35,380 bases of DNA from contig CABRZR010000020.1 of the NCBI GenBank assembly GCA_902475535.1, positions 1 through 35,380 on the forward strand, given 5' to 3'. The position numbers and the translations under genes are program-made. The notes under the pieces were generated by a model. It was not told the origin of the DNA. It did no database searches and saw nothing but the letters and a program-made list of their open reading frames with translations. The stretch comes from QAMH01 sp900556425. GTDB lineage: Bacteria > Actinomycetota > Coriobacteriia > Coriobacteriales > QAMH01. Every line of letters begins with the position of its first letter. Position 1 is the first letter of the stretch. This document shows positions 1-7,993 of the stretch, piece after piece.

Positions 1-247
1 CCCTGTCACCCTCCCCGTCTGAGCCCCGGCGTGCGCCCCTTACGGCCTCAGTGCCTATACCCCGCGGAAGATATGGAGAGGGAGGGGAGAAAGCTTGCTC
101 GCGCGCGAACTAAAGGGTATGATGTGCGCTCGTGTGTACCCGCAGCTTGGCTGTGCACCCGGCACCCTGGATGTCGGCTCAGCTTCGGGCGTATTGTAAA
201 GGCGCCGGTCACACACGGTGCCCAGGTATGAAAGGGTGGCTAGTCAC
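1..247 (+). other. Region upstream of rpsO, no gene recognised
   Basis: The window opens in a GC-rich stretch in which no convincing gene is seen. Frames are open for short distances but show no recognisable protein. It is probably intergenic DNA plus the rpsO leader. A GGCACC/GGTGCC pairing (161-166 with 217-222) could form part of a leader structure. Ribosomal protein S15 represses its own mRNA in several bacteria, but nothing here is strong enough to call a specific S15-binding fold. Confidence 0.4.
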
Positions 248-523
248 ATGGCAGTCTCCAAGGAACGCAAGGCTGAGCTCATCAAGGAGTTTGGCAAGGA
301 TGCTAACGATTCTGGCTCCGCCGAGGTCCAGGTCGCAATCCTCACCGAGCGCATTCGCGAGCTCACCGAGCACGTCAAGGTCCACAAGAAGGATCACCAC
401 ACGCGCCGCGGTCTGCTCATGCTCGTCGGTAAGCGTCGTCGTCTTCTCTCCTATATCAAGGAGCGCGACATCAACAACTACCGCGAACTCATCGCAAAGC
501 TCGGCATCCGCGACAACATCTAG
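248..523 (+). CDS. rpsO: 30S ribosomal protein S15
   Basis: S15 is a primary binder of the central domain of 16S rRNA in the small ribosomal subunit and also contacts the large subunit. The 91-residue product (family usually about 89) begins MAVSKERKAELIKEF and contains the family-typical VAILTERIRELTEHVK, HKKDHHTRRGLL and LVGKRRRLLSYIK segments. An in-frame ATG 30 bases upstream exists, but the start at 248 is preferred: AAAGGGTGG (231-239) lies 8 bases before it and it matches the family N-terminus. The gene lies just upstream of pnp, the common rpsO-pnp order, with a hairpin between them. Confidence 0.97.
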   Translation: MAVSKERKAELIKEFGKDANDSGSAEVQVAILTERIRELTEHVKVHKKDHHTRRGLLMLVGKRRRLLSYIKERDINNYRELIAKLGIRDNI

Positions 524-538
524 TCGCAAAACGCAGGG

Positions 539-566
539 AAGGGCCGCATGCAGCGGCCCTTCTTGT
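539..566 (+). terminator. Hairpin terminator after rpsO
   Basis: AAGGGCCGC (539-547) and GCGGCCCTT (553-561) form a 9-bp perfect stem with a 5-base loop, followed by a short T-rich tail (CTTCTT). It lies 15 bases after the rpsO stop. The T tract is short, so partial read-through into pnp is plausible. It may also act as an RNA-processing hairpin, as between rpsO and pnp in Escherichia coli. Confidence 0.65.
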
Positions 567-655
567 ACCTGCATCTCATGGTAATGCCCGTCCACGTAGG
601 ACGGCTGAAGGTGCTCTTTCGCACGGGGCGAGAGGGCTGAAGTAGAGGAAAGAAC

Positions 656-2845
656 ATGACTAAGATTACGCACGAATTTGAACTGTACGGGAAGAGCTAC
701 AGGCTCGAGACCGGCGAACTTGCCAAGCAGGCAACGGGCGCGGTCGTCGTGAGCCAGGGCGACACTATCTTGCTCACAACGGCTGTTGTGTCCAAGGAGC
801 GTCGCGATCTCGATTTCTTCCCCCTCACGGTAGACTTCATCGAGAAGATGTACGCCGTCGGTCGCATTCCCGGTGGCTATCTCAAGCGCGAAGCGCGTCC
901 GAGCGAGAAGGGCACGCTCACGGCCCGTCTCGTCGATCGTCCCATTCGCCCGAGCTTCCCCGACGGCATGCGCAACGATGTCCACATCGTCATCACCACG
1001 CTTTCCGTCGACCAGGTAAACCAGCCTGACGTCATCTCCATCATGGGCGCTTCGGCCGCTCTCATGGTGGGCGGCGTGCCCATCGAGGGTCCGGTCGCCG
1101 GCGTGCGCATCGCACGTACCATCGCCGAGGACGGTCTCGTCGATTACATTGTCAACCCGACCTTCGAGGAGGCCGAGGCTTCCGACCTCAACCTCACCGT
1201 TGCCGGCACCAAGGAGTACATCTCCATGGTCGAGTGTGGTGCCGACGAGGTCACCGAAGAGGACATGATCGGTGCGCTCGAGTTTGCCCAGGAGGCCATC
1301 GGCGCGTTCTGCGAGGAGCAGCAGAAGTTCCTCGACAAGTGCACCATCGAGCCCAAGACCTACGAGCTCGACGAGCCCATCCCCGAGGTCGTCTCCAAGG
1401 TCGACGGCTTCTACGCCGCCATGGAGGCCGCTCTCAAGGATGCCGACAAGCAGTCTCGCATCGCCAAGGTCGAGGAGCTCAAGGACGAGATCAAGGCGTC
1501 TTTCACCGACGAGGAGCGCGCCATGTGGGGCCGCGAGATCGCGGCTGCCTGCAAGGCTCTCGAGAAGCGCGCCATGCGCACGATGATCATCGAGACCGGC
1601 GAGCGCGTCGACGGTCGTGCCAACGACGAGATTCGCCCGCTTTACATCAAGCCACACTATCTGCCCCGTGCCCATGGCTCGGGTCTGTTCCAGCGCGGCC
1701 AGACGCAGGTGCTCTCCGTCGTCACGCTCGGCATGCTCAACGAGTGGCAGCGCCTCGACACGATCGACCCGGCCGAGGGCAAGCGCTACATCCACCAGTA
1801 CAACTTCCCGCCGTACTGCACGGGCGAGGTCGGCCGCATGGGCGCCCCCAAGCGTCGCGAGCTCGGCCATGGCGCCCTGGCGTCCCGCGCGCTCGAGCCG
1901 ATGATTCCCAACGAGGAGGAGTTCCCGTACACCATTCGCGTCGTCTCCGAGGTCATGGAGTCCAACGGCTCGTCGTCCATGGCGTCGACCTGCGGTTCCA
2001 CGCTCGCGCTCATGGACGCTGGCGTGCCCATCAAGCGTCCGGTCTCCGGCGTCGCCATGGGTCTCATCAAGGAAGGCGACCAGCACGTCATCCTGACCGA
2101 CATCCAGGGTCTCGAGGACTTCCTCGGCGACATGGACTTCAAGGTCTGCGGCACGACCGAGGGTATCACGGCCCTGCAGATGGACAACAAGGCCAAGGGC
2201 CTCTCGACCGAGATTCTCGCCGAGGCGCTCGGCCAGGCCAAGCGCGGCCGCGCCTTCATCCTCGACGCCATGCTCGAGCAGATTCCCGCTCCGCGCGAGG
2301 AGCTCTCCGAGTACGCGCCGCGCATCATCACGATCAAGATTCCGGTCGATAAGATCCGCGACGTCATCGGCACTGGTGGCAAGGTCATCCGCGGTATCCA
2401 GGAGGAGACCGGCGCTTCCATCGAGGTGCACGAGGACGGCAACGTCTTCATCGCGTCGGTCGACACCGGCGGCGAGGTTGCCCGCAAGATGGTCGAGGAC
2501 ATCGTCAAGGTGCCCGAGGTGGGCGAGGAGTACGAGGGCGAGGTCGTCAACATCCAGTCCTTCGGCGCCTTCGTCAAGCTCACGCCGAACAAGGACGGCC
2601 TGCTTCACATCAGCCGCGTGGCCAATGGCCGCGTCGGTGCCGTCGAGGACGTGCTTTCCGAGGGTGACATCGTCAAGGTGAAGATCATCGAGGTGGACGA
2701 GAAGACCGGCAAGATCAGCCTGGATCGCCTCGACAAGCCCGACGCTCCCGAGGGCAGCTCCAAGCCGCGCAACGACAAGGGCCATGGCAACGACCGCAAC
2801 AACCGTCGTTCCAAGGACACGCGCAAGCCGCGCCGCAGGGACTAA
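656..2845 (+). CDS. pnp: Polyribonucleotide nucleotidyltransferase (PNPase)
   Basis: PNPase is a phosphorolytic 3'-5' exoribonuclease that degrades mRNA using phosphate and can also add nucleotides. At 729 residues the protein has the standard bacterial layout: two RNase PH-like domains, the second containing the family-typical STCGSTLALMDAGVP (about residue 442) and DIQGLEDFLGDMDFKV (about 481, including the conserved active-site aspartates), then a KH domain (about 560-620, with VIGTGGKVIRGI) and an S1 domain (about 625-695, with GEVVNIQSFGAFVKL). The C-terminus is a short basic, low-complexity tail rich in Arg, Lys and Asn. AGAGGAAAG (644-652) is the ribosome-binding site. A strong terminator follows. 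Confidence 0.98.
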   Translation: MTKITHEFELYGKSYRLETGELAKQATGAVVVSQGDTILLTTAVVSKERRDLDFFPLTVDFIEKMYAVGRIPGGYLKREARPSEKGTLTARLVDRPIRPSFPDGMRNDVHIVITTLSVDQVNQPDVISIMGASAALMVGGVPIEGPVAGVRIARTIAEDGLVDYIVNPTFEEAEASDLNLTVAGTKEYISMVECGADEVTEEDMIGALEFAQEAIGAFCEEQQKFLDKCTIEPKTYELDEPIPEVVSKVDGFYAAMEAALKDADKQSRIAKVEELKDEIKASFTDEERAMWGREIAAACKALEKRAMRTMIIETGERVDGRANDEIRPLYIKPHYLPRAHGSGLFQRGQTQVLSVVTLGMLNEWQRLDTIDPAEGKRYIHQYNFPPYCTGEVGRMGAPKRRELGHGALASRALEPMIPNEEEFPYTIRVVSEVMESNGSSSMASTCGSTLALMDAGVPIKRPVSGVAMGLIKEGDQHVILTDIQGLEDFLGDMDFKVCGTTEGITALQMDNKAKGLSTEILAEALGQAKRGRAFILDAMLEQIPAPREELSEYAPRIITIKIPVDKIRDVIGTGGKVIRGIQEETGASIEVHEDGNVFIASVDTGGEVARKMVEDIVKVPEVGEEYEGEVVNIQSFGAFVKLTPNKDGLLHISRVANGRVGAVEDVLSEGDIVKVKIIEVDEKTGKISLDRLDKPDAPEGSSKPRNDKGHGNDRNNRRSKDTRKPRRRD

Positions 2846-2879
2846 GCGCGTCACGCTCGCTTCTTCGCGACTTCTATAG

Positions 2880-2946
2880 GACGCGGGGGATGTACGCCAG
2901 AGCTCAGAAACCCATTCGCTCTGGTCGCACATCCCCCGCGTCTTTT
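2880..2946 (+). terminator. Strong two-tier terminator after pnp
   Basis: GACGCGGGGGATGT (2880-2893) pairs perfectly with ACATCCCCCGCGTC (2929-2942), followed directly by TTTT. An inner stem (GCCAGAGC with GCTCTGGT) extends the structure. This is a clear intrinsic terminator 34 bases after the pnp stop. Confidence 0.9.
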
Positions 2947-2960
2947 GCGTCGTCTGAAAA

Positions 2961-2999
2961 TGGTAGAATACAGGGACTTTTACGAGTTCCAGGAGCAAT
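2961..2999 (+). promoter_or_regulatory. Possible promoter and RBS of the CapA-like gene
   Basis: TGGTAGAAT (2961-2969) looks like an extended -10 element directly after the pnp terminator. No good -35 hexamer is visible at the right distance. CCAGGAGC just before 3003 supplies the Shine-Dalgarno sequence. A new transcript starting here would fit the strong terminator upstream. Confidence 0.45.
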
Positions 3000-3002
3000 C
3001 AC

Positions 3003-4334
3003 GTGGCACGACGCAGGGAGACATACGTAGGGGGCGGTCCTCACAAGGGTCGCATCATCTACGGCGGCGACAAGCGCGGCATCTTCGGCAGCACCGGTCG
3101 GCGTCACATGGGCTCCCAGATGCGCACCTACAGCAAGACGCCGCGGCGCTGGCCGCGCATCGCCCTCATCGCCGCCCTCGTCGTCATCTTCATCGCCTGC
3201 GTGTGGCAGTTTGCCTGTGGCGGCCTGCCCTTCCTCAAGGCCGAGGAGAAGACCGAGAGCAATTCGGGCGTACTGGCCATCGTCGTTCAGAACATCGACG
3301 TGGCGCGTCAGAAGGCCGGACTTGCCGGTCTCAACGGCACGGCACAGCAGGGTCTCGACACGCAGGTCACCATCTCGGCAGTGGGGGACTGCACCTTCGG
3401 CAAGGATCCGGATTTCCCGGATGTGACGAGTTTCAACGCGTTCTACCAGGCAAACGGCCCTGCCTATTTCTTTGCGGACGTACTACCGTTTACTTCGGCA
3501 GATAACCTGACGATCGCCAACTGCGAGGGCACCTTCACGGAGAGCAACGACATCCAGGAAAAGTCCTTTAACTTCAAGGCTCCCGCGGAATACGCCAACG
3601 TCTTCGTCCAGGGCAGTGTTGAGGCTGTAAACCTAGCCAATAACCATTCGTTTGACTATGGTACTACGGGCTACAATGATACGAAGGCAGCGCTTCAGGA
3701 TGCCGGAATCACGAGCTTCGGGTATGACCGCACAAACACCTACGAGGTCGATGGCGTCAAGATCGGCCTCTTTGGCGTCAACGAGCTCGATGGCGTCGAG
3801 AAGGCGCAAAGCCTCATGCTCCAGGACATCGAGCGCTTGCAGAAGGAGGGCTGCGCGATTATCGTCGGCACCTTCCACTGGGGCAACGAGGGCGAGTACG
3901 AGGTCACGGCCACGCAGGTCTCGCTCGCGCATCAGGCCATCGATGCCGGATGCGACCTTGTCTTGGGCTCGCATCCCCATGTGCTGCAGGGCATCGAGTA
4001 CTACAAGCAGCGTTACATCTGCTACAGCCTTGGCAACTTCTGCTTCGGCGGTAACACCAATCCCATGGATTACCGCACCGTGATCTACCAGCAGACCTTC
4101 CCGATCAAAAACGGTCAGATCGCGCTCGGCGAGGCCATGCGCACCCAGGCCCGTGTCGTACCCTGTCTGGTCAGCAGCTCCTCGAGCGTGAACGACTACC
4201 AGCCCATGCCGCTTTCTGGCGATGCGGCTGTGGCGGCGATCGAGGCGCTCAACGGGTATTCGGCCACGTTGGCGGGCGATGGCGCCGAGTTCTCCACGCG
4301 ACTCGATGAGTCCGGATATTCGCAGGTGAAGTGA
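3003..4334 (+). CDS. CapA-family membrane-anchored phosphoesterase-like protein
   Basis: This 443-residue protein belongs to the CapA/PgsA family (PGA_cap domain, a calcineurin-like metallophosphatase fold). Members take part in poly-gamma-glutamate capsule synthesis or have unknown envelope roles. It has a basic N-terminal stretch, one membrane segment (about residues 48-68, RIALIAALVVIFIACVW), a short linker, and an extracytoplasmic domain from about 120. Visible family motifs are AVGDCTFG, NCEGTFT, NLANNHSFDYG, GTFHWGNEGEYE and GSHPHVLQGIEYY, which carry the expected Asp, Asn and His metal-site residues. The start is GTG with AGGAGC upstream. The next gene begins one base after the stop, so the two are probably one operon. 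No pgsB or pgsC partner is present, so capsule synthesis is not shown. Confidence 0.85.
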   Translation: MARRRETYVGGGPHKGRIIYGGDKRGIFGSTGRRHMGSQMRTYSKTPRRWPRIALIAALVVIFIACVWQFACGGLPFLKAEEKTESNSGVLAIVVQNIDVARQKAGLAGLNGTAQQGLDTQVTISAVGDCTFGKDPDFPDVTSFNAFYQANGPAYFFADVLPFTSADNLTIANCEGTFTESNDIQEKSFNFKAPAEYANVFVQGSVEAVNLANNHSFDYGTTGYNDTKAALQDAGITSFGYDRTNTYEVDGVKIGLFGVNELDGVEKAQSLMLQDIERLQKEGCAIIVGTFHWGNEGEYEVTATQVSLAHQAIDAGCDLVLGSHPHVLQGIEYYKQRYICYSLGNFCFGGNTNPMDYRTVIYQQTFPIKNGQIALGEAMRTQARVVPCLVSSSSSVNDYQPMPLSGDAAVAAIEALNGYSATLAGDGAEFSTRLDESGYSQVK

Positions 4335-4335
4335 T

Positions 4336-5808
4336 TTGGCCAAGCGCTGGAATATCATCCTGCCCATCGTGGTCGTCATCATCGTGGCAGTCATCGTCTT
4401 CATCAAGCGTGACGACCTGGGCTCCTTTGTCGAGACCATCAAGGACGTCTCCATCGTTCCCTTTGCGCTTGCCGCATGCTGCCTGTTCGGGCGCTATTTC
4501 AGCCATGCCTTCGCGTACAAGGCGGTGTTTCGCTGCGTGGACGAGGACGTGAAGTACCTGCACATCGTGCCGCTCGTCTTCTCCGTGACCTTTGCGAACG
4601 ACTGTGCCCCCACGGCAGGTACGGCCGGATCGGTACTCATCGCCGCCTGGTCGCATAAGCAGGGGCTCGACATGGGCAAGTCGGTTACGGTCGTCTTTCT
4701 CGAGAAGATCGGCTTCTTCGGAGGCTTCGCCGTCGTCATGCTCGTCGGCTTTGCCATCCTCATCTTCACGGGGCAGATGGTTTGGTATCTTGCCCTTGGT
4801 GGCCTAGCTGTCCTACTTATGATTTTTACCTTCGGGTTCGTGATGTGGCTCGGATATAGTCATGTCGAGACGGAGCAGAAGCTCTTCGCCTGGATCGAGA
4901 ACCTTGTCAATCGTGCCCTCATCGTCTTCAAGCGCAAGCCTGCCGAGCCTTGGGCTGGCCGCATCGCGGCGTCATTTCACGAGGCAGCGAGCATTGCCGT
5001 CGACAAACCACGCCAGCTCATCGTCATGTTCTGCCGCATGGTGCTGCTGCATGCCTGTGATTGCATGTGCTTCATCTTCGTGGGCTTTGCCTTCGGGTAC
5101 ACGTACATCCCGTTTCTCATGGCCTCCTACGTGGCGGGCTTCATCATCGCGACCTTCATCCTGCAGACCATCGGCGCTGTCGAGATTCTGCTCGCACTCG
5201 TCTTGAGTGCCTATGGGGCCACACCCGCCCAGGCCGCGGCCATCGCGCTTGCGTACCGTGGCCTCATCTTCTGGATTCCCTTCATCATCGGTGCCATCTG
5301 CATCAACATCACTGGTCAGCAGAAGCAGGTCTTCGCGCAGGGGAGCGAGGAAGTGCTCGTCAAGGGCGGTGACGAAAACGCCGCTCAGGCTAAGCTCGAG
5401 AGCTCGTCAGAGGCCCCGGTCATCGAGGATATGACCGAGATGCTGCCCGTGCCGCCTGCGGCTTGGACACGCGAGCGCGAGCGTGAGCATCACGAGACCT
5501 ACGCGGTCAAGCTGGCCGATATCGTCGATGCCTTCCAGATTGATGATATCGTGGCTTACACCACGGCACGCGACAAGAACGAGAGCGAAACCGAAGTTAC
5601 CCAGCGTGACCAAGATGAAATAATCGCAGGTCAGAGTACTGAGGAAACAAATGACTCTGAGTACCCCGTTCCCCCTCAAGGTGGCTCTGATACTACGGTG
5701 AATGAGATATTTATGCGGGTCACAGCTGACCAGGAACAGCCCCAAATTGATGACGTAGATACTGTCACCTTAGACATACAGGAAGAAACTGACGAGGAAA
5801 CAGAATAG
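4336..5808 (+). CDS. Multi-pass membrane protein, LPG synthase/flippase TM-domain family
   Basis: A 490-residue integral membrane protein that resembles the lysylphosphatidylglycerol synthase transmembrane domain family (UPF0104, MprF-flippase-like, AglD-like). The first ~330 residues hold about 7-8 hydrophobic segments. Family-like stretches are NDCAPTAGTAGSVLIAAW (about residue 93) and FLEKIGFFGGF (about 116). The last ~150 residues form a hydrophilic, very acidic cytoplasmic tail without recognised domain. The start is TTG at 4336, one base after the preceding stop, with AGGTGAAG inside the end of that gene as ribosome-binding site, so translation is probably coupled. A role in lipid or glycolipid translocation is inferred from the family only. 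The tail is lower in GC than the membrane part. Confidence 0.75.
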   Translation: MAKRWNIILPIVVVIIVAVIVFIKRDDLGSFVETIKDVSIVPFALAACCLFGRYFSHAFAYKAVFRCVDEDVKYLHIVPLVFSVTFANDCAPTAGTAGSVLIAAWSHKQGLDMGKSVTVVFLEKIGFFGGFAVVMLVGFAILIFTGQMVWYLALGGLAVLLMIFTFGFVMWLGYSHVETEQKLFAWIENLVNRALIVFKRKPAEPWAGRIAASFHEAASIAVDKPRQLIVMFCRMVLLHACDCMCFIFVGFAFGYTYIPFLMASYVAGFIIATFILQTIGAVEILLALVLSAYGATPAQAAAIALAYRGLIFWIPFIIGAICINITGQQKQVFAQGSEEVLVKGGDENAAQAKLESSSEAPVIEDMTEMLPVPPAAWTREREREHHETYAVKLADIVDAFQIDDIVAYTTARDKNESETEVTQRDQDEIIAGQSTEETNDSEYPVPPQGGSDTTVNEIFMRVTADQEQPQIDDVDTVTLDIQEETDEETE

Positions 5809-5823
5809 GAGCGTACGACAAGC

Positions 5824-6888
5824 ATGGCCCTCTCAATTGGCATCGTTGGGCTTCCCAACGTAGGAAAGTCCACGTTATTTACGGCTTTGACCGATCAGAC
5901 CGGTCTCGCGGCCAATTATCCCTTCGCAACCATCGATCCTAATGTGGGCATCGTTCCCGTACCCGATGAGCGTCTCGAGAAGTTGGCCGAGATCGCTCAT
6001 CCCGGACGCATCGTCCCGGCGACGGTCGAGTTCGTCGATATCGCGGGACTCGTAAAGGGCGCAAGCGAAGGTGAAGGATTGGGTAATCAATTCTTGGCCA
6101 ATATCCGTGAAACTGACGCAATTTGTGAGGTCGTCCGCTATTTCAGCGACCCTGATGTCATACGACACGAGAGCAGCCAGGATCCGACATCCGACATCGA
6201 GACCATACGCACTGAGCTGGTCTTGGCTGATCTGGCCACACTCGAGAAGGTGCTCGTGCGACTCGAAAAAGAGGCCAAACGCGACAAGGCCAACCTTCCC
6301 AAGTACGAGATGGCAAAACGTGTGGAAGAGTGGCTCAACGAGGGGCATCCCGCACGCCTCCTGGACATGACTGACGAGGAAAAATCTCTCCTGTACGATT
6401 TGCACCTTTTGACTATGAAACCTGTTCTTTACTTGGCCAATGTTGACGAAGATATGGTCAATGCAGACCTTGACGAGATCGACGGTATCAAGCCACTGCC
6501 CATTTGCGCACAGGTTGAGGCAGAACTTGCCGAGCTTGATGCGGGTGAGAAAGCCGAGTTTCTTGCCGATATGGGGCTAGAGGAGCCGGGTCTTTCGCGT
6601 CTGGCCAAGGCGGCTTATCGCCTGCTGGGTCTGCAGTCCTTCTTCACCGCAGGTGAGATGGAGGTCAAGGCCTGGACTATTCCCATCGGTGCCAAGGCTC
6701 CGCAGGCTGCCGGCGTCATCCATACGGACTTTGAGCGGGGCTTTATCAAGGCTGAGACCTGCAGTTATGACGATTACGTTGAGCTTGGGGGAGAGGCTGG
6801 TTGCCGTGCTGCCGGCAAATTGCGCCAGGAAGGCAAGGAATACGTCGTGCAGGATGGCGACGTCATGCACTTCAAGTTCAACGTGTAA
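5824..6888 (+). CDS. ychF: Redox-regulated ATPase YchF (Obg family)
   Basis: YchF is a conserved P-loop ATPase of the Obg group that associates with ribosomes and is linked to stress responses. The 354-residue protein (family about 363) has the P-loop GLPNVGKSTLFTAL (residues 8-21), the switch region DIAGLVKGASEGEGLGNQF, and NVDE in the base-recognition position. YchF/OLA1 proteins have NxxE there instead of the GTPase NKxD, which fits ATP preference. A C-terminal TGS domain follows (about 270-354, ending DGDVMHFKFNV). AGGAG overlaps the previous stop, 12 bases before the ATG, so it may be co-transcribed with the membrane protein. Codon use is less GC-biased than in pnp. Confidence 0.95.
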   Translation: MALSIGIVGLPNVGKSTLFTALTDQTGLAANYPFATIDPNVGIVPVPDERLEKLAEIAHPGRIVPATVEFVDIAGLVKGASEGEGLGNQFLANIRETDAICEVVRYFSDPDVIRHESSQDPTSDIETIRTELVLADLATLEKVLVRLEKEAKRDKANLPKYEMAKRVEEWLNEGHPARLLDMTDEEKSLLYDLHLLTMKPVLYLANVDEDMVNADLDEIDGIKPLPICAQVEAELAELDAGEKAEFLADMGLEEPGLSRLAKAAYRLLGLQSFFTAGEMEVKAWTIPIGAKAPQAAGVIHTDFERGFIKAETCSYDDYVELGGEAGCRAAGKLRQEGKEYVVQDGDVMHFKFNV

Positions 6889-6958
6889 GTGGACTGTACA
6901 TATATATAGAAGCAGCATACGTATTAGATATATAGTCTAGTTATTAAAGGAGATTCGT

Positions 6959-7426
6959 ATGAAAAACGCTCACGCCAGTTCAATCAAGGGTCTGAGCATC
7001 GCCGTCATCATTTTGTCTGCTTTGGGCATACTCGCCGCTGTTCTCCTCATGGTGTTCTCGGGTGTGCTCAGCGCGATCATCATAAACGAGGGCCCGGAGC
7101 TCATGAACGACATGCGCTATGAGTACGGTGGCTCTTCGATGTACTTTAACGATATCGATCCTGATGACGCATTCTTCGTCAGCGCCATCATGATGTTGCT
7201 TGGCGGGGGCCTGTCGGTTTGGCTGCTCATTTGCTGCGTCGGTGGGCTTATTGCAGGCATCCTCGGCGTGATGCATGCTGCCAATCCGCCCAAGCTCGGA
7301 CTTGTCATGGGTTGGGCTATAGCCGGTACCATTTTAAGTTTCCTTGGCGGAAGCGTCATCGTGGCGGTCTTGCTCATCATCGTTGCCGTCTTCGCTAATT
7401 CCGACAAGCGCATGTACTGCCAATAA
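6959..7426 (+). CDS. Small membrane protein of unknown function
   Basis: This 155-residue protein has about three hydrophobic helices: residues 10-38, about 75-105 (MMLLGGGLSVWLLICCVGGLIAGILGVM), and 113-145. Between the first two is an exposed acidic loop (about 40-70). The architecture resembles small DUF4064/DUF4190-type membrane proteins, but I do not recognise it firmly. AAAGGAG (6946-6952) is a strong ribosome-binding site 6 bases before the ATG. The AT-rich 70 bases between ychF and this gene could hold its own promoter. A clear terminator follows. Confidence 0.8.
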   Translation: MKNAHASSIKGLSIAVIILSALGILAAVLLMVFSGVLSAIIINEGPELMNDMRYEYGGSSMYFNDIDPDDAFFVSAIMMLLGGGLSVWLLICCVGGLIAGILGVMHAANPPKLGLVMGWAIAGTILSFLGGSVIVAVLLIIVAVFANSDKRMYCQ

Positions 7427-7452
7427 ACGCCAGCTTCATCAGAGCGCGCGAA

Positions 7453-7488
7453 AGGGGTGTCAGAATTATCTGGCACCCCTTGTTTTTT
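7453..7488 (+). terminator. Intrinsic terminator
   Basis: AGGGGTGTCAG (7453-7463) pairs with CTGGCACCCCT (7470-7480) with one G-U pair and a 6-base loop, followed by TGTTTTTT. It closes the transcription unit ending with the small membrane protein. Confidence 0.88.
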
Positions 7489-7904
7489 CGACAGGGATGG
7501 TGGGATCCTGGCGATAGGACAGCATTGCTTGCGAGAAGACCTTGCTGGCGCTCGCACTCTGCATGCCGTTCGCTTCATGTGGCTCCTGCTCGCTTTGTCA
7601 GCTTATGCATGAAGTCATACTATCGCTTCGTTTTACAGAAATAACAGGTACAGGATAATTTTTGCCGAGCCGACTGAAAAGCAAATCGCTTTGAGCGTCG
7701 GGAAAATGGATGGGTACCCGTCTATACAAGTGGAAAGTCCGCATGTTTGGCATAGGGGCACATGAGAGCGGATCCCTCTGGTTTCGAGAAGGGGAGGCTT
7801 CGATGCCATTGTTCTTGTTCTGGCGGACGTATGCGGCGCTGAGGCTGCGTGGGGAGATGATCTGTCACAACAACTATGTCACAGAGTTGTGATCGATTAG
7901 AAAA
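7489..7904. other. Intergenic region without a supported gene
   Basis: About 400 bases between a + strand terminator and the 3' end of the TetR-like gene. A 60-codon open frame at 7710-7892 has a weak ribosome-binding site and no recognisable product, so I do not call it. TCACAAC (7865-7871) and GTTGTGA (7886-7892) form a 7-bp inverted repeat with a 14-base spacer, an operator-like arrangement with no obvious client gene. Confidence 0.4.
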
Positions 7905-7983
7905 GCAGTATATTGCCTATATATTATCCCAAGGTCATAGGCATTTCGCATGTGCAGTATGCAACATATAGGAAATATATTGC
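7905..7983. repeat. AT-rich long inverted repeat downstream of the TetR-like gene
   Basis: The left arm at 7905-7925 (GCAGTATATTGCCTATATAT...) and the reverse complement of the right arm at 7961-7983 match over most of about 21 bases (GCAxTATATTxCCTATATxTT). Transcribed from either side it would form a stem-loop just beyond the TetR-like stop codon at 7994. It may act as a 3' hairpin for that gene, but no T tract follows. Confidence 0.5.
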
Positions 7984-7993
7984 ATAAGTTTCT

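Noticed and set aside
209..2998. 929-codon open frame antisense to rpsO and pnp
   Set aside because: It mirrors two certain genes in a high-GC genome whose codon bias leaves the opposite frame open. The sequence is Leu/Asp/Val/Ala/Arg-rich without domains, and it runs through the pnp terminator.
7710..7892. 60-codon + strand ORF
   Set aside because: Weak ribosome-binding site, unremarkable composition and no recognisable product.
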